In this document: in pieces, positions 1-13,995 of the stretch
Position numbering within the stretch: the first letter of the stretch is position 1
Layout of the letters: the number at the start of each line of letters is the position of its first letter
From: Paramoeba atlantica
Taxonomy: Eukaryota > Discosea
Assembly: GCA_977017575.1 (NCBI GenBank)
Contig: CDRNVI010000151.1
Location: 62,001 to 126,000, forward strand
Direction of reading: 5' to 3'
DNA length: 64,000 bases
Notes under the pieces: generated by a model
What the model was told of the DNA's origin: nothing
The model's input: only the letters and a program-made list of their open reading frames with translations
Database searches by the model: none
Translations under genes and position numbers: made by a program

Positions 1-112
1 TTTCTTTCTTTCTTTTCTTTCTTTTCTCTCTTTTCTCCCCTCTCTTCTCTTCTCTCTTCTACCTTCTCGTTTTTCTCTTTCTCCCCTTCTTTCTTCTTAC
101 TTTCCTTTTCAG

Positions 113-3100
113 ACGAGATAGAAAAAATTGGAGAAAATAATGCAACACCAGAGATTAAATCTGATGACCCTCCTCCTCCTCCAGATCTCTCTTCTTTCTA
201 TCTCTCTCCTCTCTCTTATCTCTCTCCTTCTTCTGTTTCTCCTTCCTCTCCTTCTTCTCTTCCTTTTCCTTCTCGTCATCCTTTTCCGCTTTCACAACCC
301 CTTCTTTGTTCTCTTTTTCCTTCTCTTTTTGAGGAAGTGAAAGAAGAGAGAGAAGAGAGAGAGGGAGAAGAAAAAGAAAAGAGAGCAGAAAGAGAGAGAG
401 AAGAGAAGAGACAATATTCTTATTACAACATTTTTCGTGGGATTTTCACTTTCCTTTCAAAAAGAGAAAAGAGAGAAGAAGAAAGAGATGAAGAAGAGAA
501 AAGAGAAGAGAGAAGAAGAAAGATAAAAGAAATGGTGGATAAATGGTGGGAAATTGCCAAATTGTATCGAGAAATTGATCTTCATACAGTATCAGAGAAA
601 GAAAGAGAAAAAGAGAAAGAGAGAGAAAGAGAGAAGGAGAAAGAGAAGGAGAAGAAAGAGAAAGAGAAAGAGAATGAAAAAGAAAAAGAGAAAGAGAAAG
701 AGAAAGGAGAGGGGGAGAAAGAAGAAGGAGAGAAAGAAGAAAGGGGGATTACTTCTGGGAGACCAAAGAGAGAAGGAGTCCAATCGAAATATTCTTCTCT
801 CTCTTCTCTGTTTTCTCACAAAAGTAAGAAAGAGAAGGAGAAAGAGAAAGAAATAGAAAAAGAAAAGAGAAATGAAAAAGAAGAAAAAGAAAAAGAAAAA
901 GAAAAAGAAGAAGAAGAGTCAAAAAGAATTATCCTAAGATCAAAAAGATTATGGAGCCAAAGATATCGACCAAGAAGATGGGATCATGTTGTTGGTAATC
1001 ATCTTTCTGTTGATCGCTTGAGATCTTGGCTTTTGCAATGGTCTTCTTTTGTAGAAGGTTTTTTCTTCTTTTTTTTTTTTGAAAGATTAGTTTCTTTTTG
1101 GTTTTCTTTTTATTTTTTTTATTTTATTTATTTTATTTATTTTATTTATTTTATTTATTTTATTTATTTTTTTATTCATTTATTCATTACTTATTATTCA
1201 TTTTATTCAATTTTCAAAAGGAGGTACAAAAAATACTTTACCATTTGTAAAATGTTTCATTCTCATCGGCCCAAACGGTTCAGCCAAGTCCGCAACAATC
1301 TCCGCCTGTGCAGCCTCTTCTTCCTCTCCCTCTTCTTCTTCTCTCTCTCCCTCTCTCCTCCCTTCTTCTCCCCCTCTCCTCTCTCCCCCGCCCTTTCCTC
1401 TCTCCCCCCCACCATCTCCTTCCCTCTCTCTCAAAACAGACCCAAAACACAACCAACCTCCTTCCTCTCTCTCCTCCTCTCTCTCCTCCTCTCTCTCCTC
1501 ATCTTCTCTCTCCTCCTCCTCTCTCTCCTCCTCTTCTCTCTCTTCTTCCTCTCTCTCTTCTTCCTCTCTCTCTTCTTCCTCTCTCCTTCCCACAAAACAA
1601 GAAATGAGAGTATTAGAAGTGCACGCTGGGATGAACAGAAGTGGAAAATATTTGTTGACTCAAATCGTCGAGGCAACTCAGAGTAAGAAGATTGAAAGAT
1701 TATCTAATAGTGAAGAGAGTCCCTCTTCTTCTTCTTCTCTTTCTTCTTCTTCTTCTTCTTCTTCTTCTTCTTCTTCTTCCTCTCTTTCTTCTTCTTCTAC
1801 TGCTTCGCTTTCCTCTTCTTCGCTTTTGTCTTCTATTTCTGCTTCGAATCCTCTTTCTTCTGGGGATGGTTCTGAGAAAAAGGTTCTTTTCTTTTCTTTT
1901 TTTCCTTCTTTCTTTTCTTCTGTATGAATAATTTAATCTTTTTAGACTATTCGATTGAAGTTTATATTTCCATCTGATTCTTCCTCCTCCTCTTCTTCCT
2001 CCTCTTCTTCTTCCTCTTCTTCTTCCCCTTCTTCTTCCCTCTCCTCTTCCTCTTCACCTCCGATTCCTGAACCGCGGGGACCGAAACAAAAAACCCTCAA
2101 TTTTCTTCAGAAATCGAAACAGCCACAAGAACAACAACAACAACAAACACAACAACCACAAGGAAAAGGAAGACGAGCAAAGCAATCAAAACTCTTTCAA
2201 CAAGAACAACAATCACAACCATCACAACAATCACAACCAAAGAGAAATTCAACAAGAAAAGGGAAAACTTGTCAAATGACTCTCCAAACAAATCTAACAA
2301 ATTCACAATCTATTGAAGTTACAAGACCTGTTTCAAGTTCACAAAAAGAGAAAATAGAAAAAATTCCTTCTCAAAAGAGAAAGAGACAAAAACGAACCAC
2401 TTTAAAAGAAACCAAAATAGAAACAGAGCAAGAAAAAAAAGAAAAAGAAAGAAAAGAAAAAGAAGAAAAAGAAAAAGAAAAAGAAAAAGAAAAAGAAATC
2501 TTTGGAAACACAAAAGTTCGAGCAAAAAACAATCAAATTATTGTATTCGAAGAAATTGATATCTTTTGTCCTCGAACTGATCTCGGATTTTATCCTGCTC
2601 TTTCTTCTCTCATCTCATCTACCAAAAGTCCTTTGATATTGACTTGTAATCATGTAAGATTTCTTCTCCCTTTTCTCTTCTCTCTCTCTCTCTCTTCTCT
2701 CTTCTCTCTTCTCTCTTCTCTCTTCTCTCTTCTCTCTCTTCTCTTTGTTCTCTTCTCTTCTCTTCCTCTTCTAACCATTTTATCTCTCTCAGATAAACGG
2801 AGAAATCGAGAAACTCTTTGAAACAAAAGGATGTACTTCTCTCCAGTTTAAAAAACCTGATCTTTTTCATCTCTTTTCTCTTCTTGTTTCTGTTCTTCTT
2901 GTTGAGGTTTTTTATTTTTTTATTTATTTATTTTTTTATTTTTTTTATTTTTTTTATTTTTATTTTTTTTTATTTTTTTTTTATTTTTTTTATTTTTTAT
3001 TTTTTATTTATTTTTATTTCTTTTTATTCTTTTATTTTTCTTTTTTGGTTATTATTTGAATTTAATTTTCTCATTTTATTTCTCATTTTCCATTTATTCA

Positions 3101-4725
3101 TTTCTTTTTCTCCAGGGGAAAGTGGTATCATTTCAAGATCTCTTTCGAACAATCGTTTGGTATCGATCGAATCTCCAATCTCTTTTTCATTTAATTCAGG
3201 TTCAAAAAAGAGAAGAAGATAAGAAGAGAGAGACAGAGACAGAGAAAGAGACAGAGAAAGAGAGAGAGAAGATAATTTTGCTTTATTCTAAAAATAACAA
3301 AAAAAAAAAAAACAGTTTTGGACAGAAAATAACAAACAAACATTTTATCATCTCGCTTCTTCTTCTCTTTCTTCTCTCTCTCCCTCTCTCTCTCCCTCTC
3401 TCTCTCCTTCTCTCTCTCCTTCTCTCTCTTCTCCCTCTCTCTCTCTCTCCTCTCTCTCTTTTGATTGTGTAATTGGAGTGGGAGATTATACTTCTTCTTC
3501 TGGCGGGTTTTGGTCTCTTCTTCTCTCTTCTTTTCCCCATCTACTTTCTTTTTCTTCTCAAGAGGAGAGAGAAGAAGAAGAAGAAGAAGAAGAAGAAGAA
3601 GAAGAAGAGAGAGAGGGAGAGAAAGAAAGAGAGAAAAGAGAAAAGAGAGAGAGAAGAGAAGAAGAGAGAGAGAAGAGAAGAAGAAAGGAATTGGAGAAAG
3701 CTGTGGAGATTGTTTGGTGTGTTTATGGTTCTGATGTTTTTTTTGATAATTATTTGTTGTTGTTCTCTCCTCCTTATCTTCATCAGGTTTTTTTTTTCTT
3801 CTTATTTTTTGTTTTTATTTTTGTTTTTTATTTTGTTTTTTATTTTTGTTTTTTATTTTTATTTTTATTTTTATTTTTATTTTTATTTTTGTTTTTGTTT
3901 ATTCATGTATCTGGTTAATAGGGACTGTGGATCACCCCAAAACAACAACAACAAGTTCCCACTTCCCCAACATTTTCTTCTTTCACTTCTTCTCCAACTC
4001 TTTCCCCTCTCTCTTCTCCCTCTCCCTCTCCTCTCTCTTCCCCCTCTTCTCTCACACAACAAGCGAGAAATTCTTTGAAAGCAATAACAGAACTTGCAAA
4101 ACTTTCCAAATCTCTTTCTGATACTGATCTCTTCTACAAAGAAGAGAGAGAAGAGAGAGAAGAAGAAGAAGAAGGAGAAGGAGAATGGGGAGAGAGAGAA
4201 GAGAGAGAGAGAGAGGGAGGAGTTGTATCAGAGTTGGTTTCTTTGGTTGGAGTGAAGAGTTTCTTTCTTTCTTCGAAAGAGTTTCGGTCTCTTTCTAGAG
4301 AGGGAGAAAAGAAAGAGAGAGAAGATTTAATGAAAATAGAACAAAAAGAAGATTTTTCATTCTCTTCTTCTTCTTCTTCTTCTTCTTCTTCTCTCTCTTC
4401 TCCTCTCTCTTCTCTCTTCCCAAAATGGACACCCCACCCCCTCGATCATCCAACACAATTTCAAAGAAAAAAACACTCCCAACAAACAAAACAAACCCTC
4501 TTCTCTCTTCTCTCTCCCTCTCTCTCTCCCCTCTCTCTTCCTGTTTTCTCTTCTCTTTCTCTTTCTCTTTGCGAGATGGTGAAAGGGGGAGTGAGAGTTG
4601 GTTATGGAGCTGGGAAGAGAAGAGCAAGAAAGAAATCTTTTCTTCATCCTGATGTTTATGGTTGGGGGATTGATGAAGTTGGTTTAATGAAAATATCAAA
4701 GATTTCTTCTTTTAACAATATTTAA
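113..4725 (+). CDS. ELG1/ATAD5-like RFC large subunit (PCNA unloader), 5'-partial
   Basis: AAA+ subunit related to ATAD5/Elg1, which forms an RFC-like complex that unloads PCNA from chromatin. The window starts inside an intron; the first visible exon opens after an acceptor at 111-112. Supported exons are 113-1057, 1221-1882, 1946-2653, 2793-2906 and from 3116; exon limits at 3190-3480 are unclear, and a last exon runs from about 3921 to the TAA at 4725. Diagnostic pieces in order: the RFC-box-like W.QRYRPRRWDHVVGN near 960-1000; a Walker A (GPNGSAKSA) near 1270; RVLEVHAGMNRSGK near 1607, matching the ATAD5 'EVNASSQRSGR' segment; and the Walker B FEEID near 2545, with the EE pair typical of ATAD5. 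Very long E/K/R and S tracts separate these blocks. One of about 90 residues sits inside the P-loop helix region (1308-1600). The C-terminus has RRARKKSFLH, as in ELG1 tails. The family call is firm; exon joins in low-complexity parts are not. Confidence 0.72.
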
Positions 4726-4836
4726 ATAATTTGAAAAGAAAACAATTTTGGATATTCTTTTTTTATTATTTATTTAAATAAGAATAAATGAAAAGAAATT
4801 TTACATTCAAAAGAATATTTTTTTTTTTACTTTTTT

Positions 4837-7800
4837 TTAAATAAAACCATCATTTCTTTTGGTGAATTTAGGTTTTGTTTTGGGAGAAAGAGGAGTAGCT
4901 TGTAAAAGAGAATCATTTGTTTGTACTTCCCCCTCTCCCGACAACCACAAAGGATTTTCCTTTTCTTTTTCTTTTTCTTTTACTCTTTCTTTTTTTTGTG
5001 ATTTTGATCTTCGAGATTTAGGGTTTGTCCTTGTTCCTTTTGAGAGAAGAGACTTTGATTGTCCATAAATTGGTTCTGTTGATATTGTTGTTGTTGTTGA
5101 ATTTGGTTGTCTTTGATTTGGAGGAGAAGGAGTTGTTGGAGTTGAGGGTGTAATTATCGTTAGGGGTGGAGTTGTACTTTTTGTTGGAGGAGTTGGTGTT
5201 TGTGTAGATGTTTGTGTTGCTGTTGGAATTGTTGTAGAAAAAGAAGGAGAGTGAGTTTTCCATTTCGGAGAAGTTCTGTTTCTTTCAACTTCTTCCGTTG
5301 ATTGCTCTTGGTGTTGATTCCTCAAATAGAAAGAAGTAAGATTATCCAATCGAAAATCCGCCAAGTTAGGACGTTTTCCAGTTGGCTTAGTTTTTCGTTT
5401 CTTCTCCTCTTCATCCATTTGGGGGGCTTCTTCTCCTTTCAAAATTCTCATCTCTCGATGAATTTTGAGACAAACTTCTTCATCATCAACAAACAACATC
5501 AACTCATCAACTACCATATCGACTAGATCAGCACCAAGAATATGATTTTCGGCAAATGGTTCAACCCATTTCGTTCCAGCAACTTGACCAACCCAATTAC
5601 AAACCTCACCCACAGACCAAGTGGATGGATCTTCTTGAGCAACTTGGGAAAGTCGTCGAATTCGACTTCGTTCTCGAAGTTGTTTTAAACCAACACTGAC
5701 ACTCTCTGTTGCTTCCCAAACATTCGAAACATTTGGATTTGGAGATCGAGGACCTTTCGTTCCTACAACTTGGCGACTTGGAGATCGGGGAGCAGGGCGG
5801 GAGTGAATGGTTGATCTTCTTGGGGAGATTGATGCTGCGACTGGGGCTGATTGTGAGTGTGAGGGAGAAGAAAAAGGAGATGAAGATGGCGATGGCGATG
5901 GAAAAGGTGGTGAAAGTGATGGTGCGGGTGTCGATGAAGATGTTGGTGTTGATGAAGACAAACTGAATGAAGATGAAATTGATGAAGATGAAGAAGATGA
6001 GGGGGGAGAAGAAGAAGACAATGGTGGTGTTAATGTTAAAGGTGAGGGAGATAAAGATGATGCAGAAGAGGCAGACGGTCTGGATTTGACTGTGGATGAA
6101 GTAGTCGGAGAGAGAGAAAGAGAAGAAGAGGGAATAGAGGAAGCTGAGGGTAAAGAAGAGCAAGAAGAAGAAAAAGAATTTGATAAAGATAAAGCGGAAC
6201 TCTCAGGAGAATGGGAAGTACACAAAAAAATATCGTCACAAGAGAAAGACTCGCTCGTCCCGATTGCTGCTGAACGTTTTTCAAACTCAGAAATCCTTTT
6301 CTTTGCTTCAGCCAACTTTGCTTCAAGTTCATCCACCTGAGCAAGCAATATTTTTTCTCTTTCCTCATGATCTTTTTCACGGAGCAAAAAACGTTTTTCT
6401 TCTTGAATTAACTCAGCGATTACCATTTCAGGATCTTTTGAATCCACTCGCCTTGACCACAAAGACAACTCTTTTTCTGAAAAAACAGGACACGAATAGA
6501 TCAAAGCAATAATGGCTGGGTTGGGTTGGAGATTGGAAAAAGATCCCTTCTGACAAAAAGAAATATCAAAGATAATATCTGCAAGCCGAATCCGCTTCGA
6601 AAAATTGACTAAATGTCCAATCTTATCAGGATTCCCATCATTCAAAAAGAGAAGATCTTTCTGATACATCCCCAAATACGGAATACAAGGCGGGATAACA
6701 CCATCCATTATCTCCCTCAAATTTTTGAAATTCCTCTCAAAAGTTAACTTCATTTCAAGATCTTTCAAAATGGCCATGACCTCAGGAGAAACTTCTTTCA
6801 AAGTTTTGGTCATACGAGCGATAAAAGAAGCAGTAACCCCAGACAAAATCGCCTTGACACATTGAAAATTTTGTTGGTTATAAAGAAGCTGAGCAATCTC
6901 CACCATCTTTTCAATAATTTCCACACGATCCTTCAAACGCGCCTTTGTAACGATTTCTCGCGAGGCCCAACTCGACAATCGATTAAACAAATCAACCAAC
7001 TCCGAAATATTCTCAAACTCTTCCAAAGCTTGTTTTCCTTTCAACCACGCAAAGTGCTCATGTTCCCTCAATTTCTTAAAAATCGAAAAAGCATAACAAG
7101 TCAAAGTATCAGAGATTTCAGAAGCACTCAAATCCGCGAAATCGAGACAACCCCCTCCCTCAATCCCCTCTCCCCCCTTCCAATGATTTGTGACATTCTC
7201 CAAACCAAGTTGAGAAAACCAAATCCTTGCACTGTTCACTTCATCTGAAAGTTGACGAAAATGGGTTCGATGTTGAGCGGAGGGGCTCGATTCAAGATAT
7301 ACTAAAAAGGGCTGAAATTCTTTGACTGCTTCTTCTTTGCTCTCTCCCCAATCTCTATCATAATGTGACATCCACCAATCAGAAAAGAGTTCAACAATTA
7401 ATGTCGAGATTTGGGGGTTTGTTTCATCACGGTAGCGAGAACAGAGTGTTTGAACAAGTTCTTTGGGAGTTGAAAAAGTTCTGAGGGTCAAAAAGAATAC
7501 TCGACGGAATTTTGGGTTCCCTTGTGATGGATGTAACAAAACATCAAGCAAACAAGAAAGAGAAGCAGCTTTAATCTCCGGAATCTTTTGACTTCGAAGT
7601 GATTCTTCATCTTCATTCAAATGACTTCTCAATCCAGCAAGAGAAGAAGGGTCAACTCCTTTAACAATAGGTCCTTTTTTTCGTTGTTGTTGTTGTAGTT
7701 GTTGTAGTTGTTGTTGTTGTTGGGGATCGGGGAGTTGGGAATATTGAATGTCTGCTCCTACTTTAACCATGGATTTGTTTGAAGATCCTGTTCCAACAAA

Positions 7801-8728
7801 GTCCAGAAATCCCATTGCATTTTGGTGTTGGCGTGGTTCTTCAGCAGGTGGAACTACGAAATAAAATGATTTATGGAAATTGAAAAAATGGATTTTTATG
7901 TGGAAATATAGATATATATATATTGTTTGGGATTTAAAAGAGAAGAGAAGAAGAGAAGAAAGGAAACCTTGATCGAGAAAGTTCAGAAAACCAACAGCAT
8001 TTCCTGTTTGACTGGATTGGGTTGAAGAAGGAAGATCTTAAAAAAGGAAAGAAAGAGATGAGAAAAAAGAAAGAAAGAAAAAGAAAGAAAAAGAAAGAAA
8101 AGAAAAAAAAGAAAGAAAAGAAAAAAAACAAAAAAAACCTTGAAATTCAGTTCCATCAAGAGGAGGAGACAAAAATTCTGAAGCAAGAGCAGAAGAAGAG
8201 ACAGGTGATCTCCGTCTTTCAGGAGGGGAAGTACAAGCGTAAGGGGAAGAAAAAGTGGCAGATGGTTGAGTTTTGGGGGGAGAATTAGAAGAAGAAGAAT
8301 GAGAAAAAGAAGAAGAAGGAGGAGGAGAAGGAGAAGAAGAAGAAGGAGAAAATGGAGAAAAAAGTGTTTTTTCAAAATCAAATTTCTCAGAATTCAAGAA
8401 ATTATTTTTCGAAATTCTTTCATTTCTTTTCTCGCTCTTTCCACTCGAAAAGGTTCGAACTCTCTTTGTTTGAACAGAAACCATTCCTGGAGGGAGAGAT
8501 TGTCTTATTTGTTGTTGTTCTTGTTCTTGTTGTTCTAGTTGGACCTGCTTGTTGTGTAGGATTGTTGCTGCTGGGGCTGTTGTTGTTGCCTCGAGCCCTC
8601 GAGGGTTTCTCACTCTGAGGTTTCGTTCGCAAACACTAAAAAGAAAGAGAAAGTTTAGAAAGAAAGAGGGAGAGAGAGAAAGAAAGAAAGAAAGAGAAAA
8701 GAGAGAGAAAGTTGAAGAACCGACTCAT
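4837..8728 (-). CDS. Ras guanine-nucleotide exchange factor with SAM domain
   Basis: Activates Ras-family GTPases by GDP release. My model has four exons on the minus strand: 8728-8721 (an 8-nt start exon, ATG AGT CG), 8635-8139, 8036-7968 and 7853-4837. All phases match and give 1196 aa. Order: Q/S-rich N-terminus; two similar short motifs, GNAVGFLNF (exon 3) and NAMGFLDF (start of exon 4); RasGEF_N near residues 280-345; catalytic RasGEF (CDC25) domain near 438-650 with FAWLKGKQALEEFENISEL, IPPCIPYLGMYQKDL and VNFSKRIRLADII; a short coiled coil; a Ser/Pro-rich linker; a SAM domain near 930-1000 (TWSVGEVCNWVGQVAG...LFVDDEE); and a basic tail. The start rests on the micro-exon, which is the only ATG in phase with exon 2. 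An alternative start is the internal Met at 8484. Transcribed divergently from the helicase at 9134. Paralogue of the gene at 14528-17953. Confidence 0.85.
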
Positions 8729-9133
8729 CACGAAAAACGGCCGAGCGAAAAAGGAGAAAAAGTCCCAAAATCAAAGAGGGAAAGGAGGAAAAATCTGAGA
8801 TTCCTTAAAAAAAAAAGACAGTAAAATAAAACTTTTTTCCCTTTTTCAGATGTGTAAATCAACTTTAAATGGTCGCTCTATTTTTTTTTAATGAATTTTG
8901 CTGAAAATGATTTCTTCAACAAAATTTCTTTTTGACAGTTTTTCATCGTTTTTTTTTTTTCCTCTTTTTCCTCTCCTCTTGTCTTTCTTGTCAACTCAGT
9001 TGTCTTTCTTTTTGTTTTGTTGTCTTAATTAAAACTTCCAAGAGTTTCAAACAATTCAACAACATTCCCATTTCCCACTCATCTCTTTTTCAATCCATCA
9101 CCCCATTCACTTTTGTCTTGATTTTGAAGAAAC
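8729..9133. promoter_or_regulatory. Shared intergenic promoter region between divergent genes
   Basis: These 405 bp separate the inferred starts of the RasGEF gene (-) and the helicase gene (+). They must hold both promoters and 5' UTRs. The sequence is T/A rich with poly-T runs. I see no clear TATA or CCAAT box that I would defend. Confidence 0.4.
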
Positions 9134-12100
9134 ATGGCAGCTTCGTCTTCCTCTTCTTCTTCCTCTTCCTCTTCTTCTTCCTCTTCCTCTTCTTCCTCCA
9201 ATGGACGATCCTCTGAATTGTGTGTGAATCAGTATGAAGATGAAATTGTCGATTATGTTATGGTATCCTTCTCTCTCTCTCTTTTCTCTCTCTCTTCTCT
9301 CTCTTCTCTCTCCTTTTCATTTCTCATCTTTTCAAAACTCTGGTTTTTTTTATCTTTAATTTTATTTTATTTTCTAAAAATGTGAAACAACAGGATCATG
9401 ATGTTACAATCATCCATGGTGATACAGGATGTGGAAAATCAACTCAGATCCCCCAAGTTTTACTCTTTTGTTTCTCATTTTGTTGGTTTTCTTTTTTAAA
9501 AATCTCTTTTTTTTTTTTCTTTTCAAGATTCTCTATCGAAGACTGTGCCAGAAGAAAGGAGAATCAGGTTCTTTTCGAAAATGATCACAATAGAATTTTG
9601 AAAGGAAAAAAAGGAAAAAGGAAAAAAGGAAAAAAAGAAAAAAGGAGAAAAGGAAAAAGAAAAAAGGAAAAAGGAAAAAAGAAAAAAGAAAAGAAGAAAA
9701 GAAAAAAGGAGAAACGGAAAGGAAAAAGGAAAAAAGGAGAAAAGGAGAAAAAAAAAAGAAAAAAAGAAAAGAACATTTCAAATTCAAAAAACAATTTTTC
9801 AGTGTTAATCTCAATCCCAAGACGCGTGGCCGTTGTATCATTAGCTTGCCGTGTTGCATTTGAGATGCACTCCGAAGTTGGAGATCATGTTGGCTATGAA
9901 ATTGGCCAACAGGTTCATTTTTTTTTTATTTTATTTTTTTGAATTCTCTCTTTTCTTTCTCTCTTTTCTTTTCTCTTTTTTTTTTCTCCCTTCTTTTCTC
10001 TCTTTTCTCCTTTCACACACACACATTTGACTTTTTTGAATAATCCTTTTCTTTTTGTTGTTGTTGGAAAAAACAGTCTGTGTCAACATCAAACACCCAA
10101 GTTCTCTTTTCGACAACTGGAGCGGTATTAGAACGATTACGAATGGTTGGAGAAGATTTCTTACTCAAGTACAGAATTCTTATCTTTGATGAAGCACATG
10201 AAAGAAGTGTGGAGTCTGATATTTTGATGCTTTTTGTTCGGCAACTTTATTCGAAATGCAGTTCTCTTAAAGAAAGGGAATTTAGAATTGTTTTGATGTC
10301 TGCGACCGCAGATTATAAGCGATATCGACAATTCTTTGAACATGAAGGGCTGAGTGTTAAAGATTTTGCAATCTCTCTTCCACCATCTCATCATGTCGAG
10401 TCTTTCTTTCTTGACCACCTCCCAGATTTCATCACCGAAAAGACATCAAACAGACCAAAACTGGAAAAAAAAGTCAAAGAATTCAAAGAAACAAACGAAA
10501 AAATGATCAAGTTGATGAAACAACACATCGAGATCCCAAACCCCTCCATCCCGCTCGAACCGCCAAGACCAAGATTGTTCAGCTACCCATTTTGGAAATA
10601 CATTTGCCAATTCATCGATTTGATACACAGAGCTGATCCAAATCGAAGAAATTGGATTTTGGTTTTCTTGCCCACTTTCAGGACCATTTCAATTTTGATG
10701 GACCAATTGAGGAAGCATGTGGCTGCGAATCAGTGGTCTGGTCAGGTTCAGCTTGTTACCATTCATGGTATGATTGATTTTCGGGAGGATTTGAAGTTGA
10801 TTGAGGCTGAGAAGAGTAAGAGGTGTTTTTTTTTTTTTTTTTTTTTGTTTTTTTTTTTTTTTTGTTTTTTTGTTTTTTTTTTGTTTTTTTTTTTGTTTTT
10901 TTTTTTTTTTTTGTTGATTTTGTTTGTTTTTTTTTTTTTCTTTCTTTTTTTTTTGGGTTTGAGGAGGGGGAGAATTCTCTTTTCTCTTCTCTTCTCTTCT
11001 CTTCTCTTCTTTTCTCTTCTTTTCTCTTCTTTTCTTCTCTTCTTTCCTTCTCTTCTTTCCAATTTTCTCACCCCATTTTGTAGAAATATTATTTTGGCAA
11101 CAAATATCGCTGAAACCTCACTTACGATCTCTGGATTAAAATATGTTATTGACCCTTGTCTCTATATTCAAGTTCCTTTTCTTTCTCATTTTTTTATAAA
11201 AATATTTCATTTTATATTGAATAAACAGTAATAATAAAATAATTAATTAAAGAAAAAAAAAATATTATTTAATTATTGTCTCACAGAGTGAATGGACCAG
11301 AGAAACTAGAGAATTAAAATTTCCGTTAAGTTGGATTTCGAAAACTCAGTTAGTTCAAAGGTTTAATTTTTTTTTTATTTTGAATAATATTTTATTTTTG
11401 AGTAATCTTTTATTTTCTTCAAAATGAATCGAAAGAAAAAAAAATAAAATAAAAAAACTTTGGAGCGAAAAATATAAAAAGAGATTCATTTTAATTGTTC
11501 AACAATCTTGAATTAATAAATAAATAAATAAATAATAAATAAATAAATAAATAAAAAAATGATTCATTCAAATTCATTCTTTTATCTTTTACAGAAAAGG
11601 AAGAACTGGCCGAACTTGTAATGGATATGCATTTCACATGGTTCCACACGATTTATATGATCATTTTCGCCATTATGAAGTTCCAGCAATTAAAAATTCT
11701 TCTCTTGAAATCGAAGTTTGTTTTCTGTTTTTTTCTATTTTTTTGTAAATGATTTTTTTTTTCAGAAATTTTTCTCTTCATTTATTTTTTTTTTGTTCAG
11801 AATACAACTCAAAACTAACTCAAAACTCTTTCTTTTCTTTTCTTTTTTTTTTAAAAAAAAAGGTGCTCCACACAATTGCTTCAAAATCAGCTTTACTCCA
11901 ATCCCCAGATCTTCTCCACGAAGCAATGGATTTCCCCGCTCGCGAAACCATCGCAGCCGCAATCGCAACACTCTTCTCTCTCGGACTTATCAAGGACTCA
12001 AAAAAGACAAAATCGAGATTTCAATGTACTTTAAAAGGGTCTCTGATTTCCTCTCTCCCTTTAAGTATTGAGCAAGGACTCGCCATTTTAGTGGGGGGGC

Positions 12101-13964
12101 AATTGGGCATGTTGAAGGAAGCAGCTATCATTGCTGCTCTTGGTAATCACAAATCGAGTGTAATTTCTGTTGATATCTGTGCCCCAACATCCGAGCAAGA
12201 GAAACTTTTCGAAAAATATGGGTTTGAGAAGGAGAGGCTTCCTCCCTCTTTAAACACAAATCCATACGTTATTGCTAGTCTTCACGCTTATCTTTATTGG
12301 GACTCTTGTTGGAATCGATCAAGTGCGACACGAATGCCTCATTCTCTGAGTTCTATTTCTGAACAGTGGGGTATCCCTCCAGAAGAGGAAAAATGGTGTC
12401 GTGAACATCATTTGAGTGCACATATTCTTGGGGAGGTGCGATCAGTTGTCCACACAATATTAAGTATTCTCTCTCGATATCACTTTCGATTTGATACATT
12501 GAAAGTTGACAAGGATTCTTCTCTTCTTTCAAAGAACGAGAATTCTTATCCAACCTTCGGCAGGATTACTCCTGGGTTAAAAGAAGTACACATATGCAGA
12601 CTTCTTCAAGATGATCTTGAATCAAGTCTCCCAATTGCTGAATTTAGTTGCCCCATTTGCCTCAACCCATTTTTCCGTTCTACTCCTTGTTCTCTCCTTC
12701 CTTGTCAACATTACTTTTGTTCTTCTTGCATCACGAGCTGTGCGGAAGTGTCACCAGTTTGCCCAATATGCCAAGCAGAGTTACCTCCATCTATCACCGA
12801 AATCTCTCCACTGATCATACTTAAAGCAAAATTCGACGAGATCTTGAGCGTTCAAGGGAAATCAAAATTGTCAGTTTGTAAGAAAGAGTTTTATGCTAAT
12901 TTAAAGGCTTTCTTTACAAATATGAATCTGGATAAAATCGGTTTGATTTTGTGTGTTCCTGATTATGTACGGGAAAAGTTGATCTCATCAACCTCAGTTC
13001 TCCCAAAAAAACCTGCTCCATTTCTTTCGCTCCCCTTGAATTCATTTCCTTCTCTACCTCCAGATCCCTCTCCTTCTCCCTCTCCTTCTCCCTCTCCTTC
13101 TCCTTCTCCTTCTCCCTCTCCTTCTCCTTCTCCTTCTCCTTCTCCTTCTCCTTCTCCTTCTCCTTCTCCTTCTCCTTCTCCTTCTAAATTTGCTCCTTCC
13201 GACATCTTAGGTCAAATGTTGAATATTTCATTTGCTGACATTACTATTATTAAGCCAACGTGCACTTTACATTTGAGGGGGAAATGTACTCGAGGTGCTA
13301 TGTGCAACTTTTCTCATAACCTTGAAGGTTTTTCTTCAGACACCCCCTCTTCTTCACACACCGTCGGATCAGTTCTTTCTTTTGTGGACCCAATTTCCCC
13401 AACAATTATGCCCATGCCAGAAGATCCCATTGAGTACTCAAAATATAATCATATTTTGGTATTAGATGAACCAAATCTCGCTTGGTCAAATATAATTCTC
13501 CACAAAAAGAGCAAAGATTGTCACATTTTCGTCAATCCTCAAGAGAGTCTTTACCAATTACGATCTCTTGAAGTGGATTATATTTACACAAGAAAGGAAT
13601 TGGAAGAACAAGGACATGTTGTTATCTCAAAACCATTTGATTTTAGCAATCCCTCCACCGAGTTTTGGAACTCTCTACTCAAGCATTGGGGAGAAAAGAC
13701 AGAAATTGATTGCGAGGAAAATTGGGCTGATATTTTAGAGAAACAAGAACAAGGAAAAAGAGTTGGTATTATGCTCAGTTTTCCCTATGTTCCTCATACT
13801 GTTTTAACATCTTGGGAAAATTCGAGATTAATTGCCCATTTCTTTCTTCTTTGTCAAAAAGTGATTCGGTTTTTTCCTGAGATTCGAGATGTGGATGTTC
13901 ATGTTACTCTTCATTCTGATCAATTTTATCTTTGGAATGTTGCTCGAACTGCTGAGGTTTTTTT

Positions 13965-13995
<31 letters not shown>

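Noticed and set aside
337..900. Overlapping Glu/Lys/Arg-rich ORFs on both strands in the first 5 kb
   Set aside because: They are shadow frames of purine/pyrimidine repeats. Only the frame continuous with ELG1-family motifs was kept.
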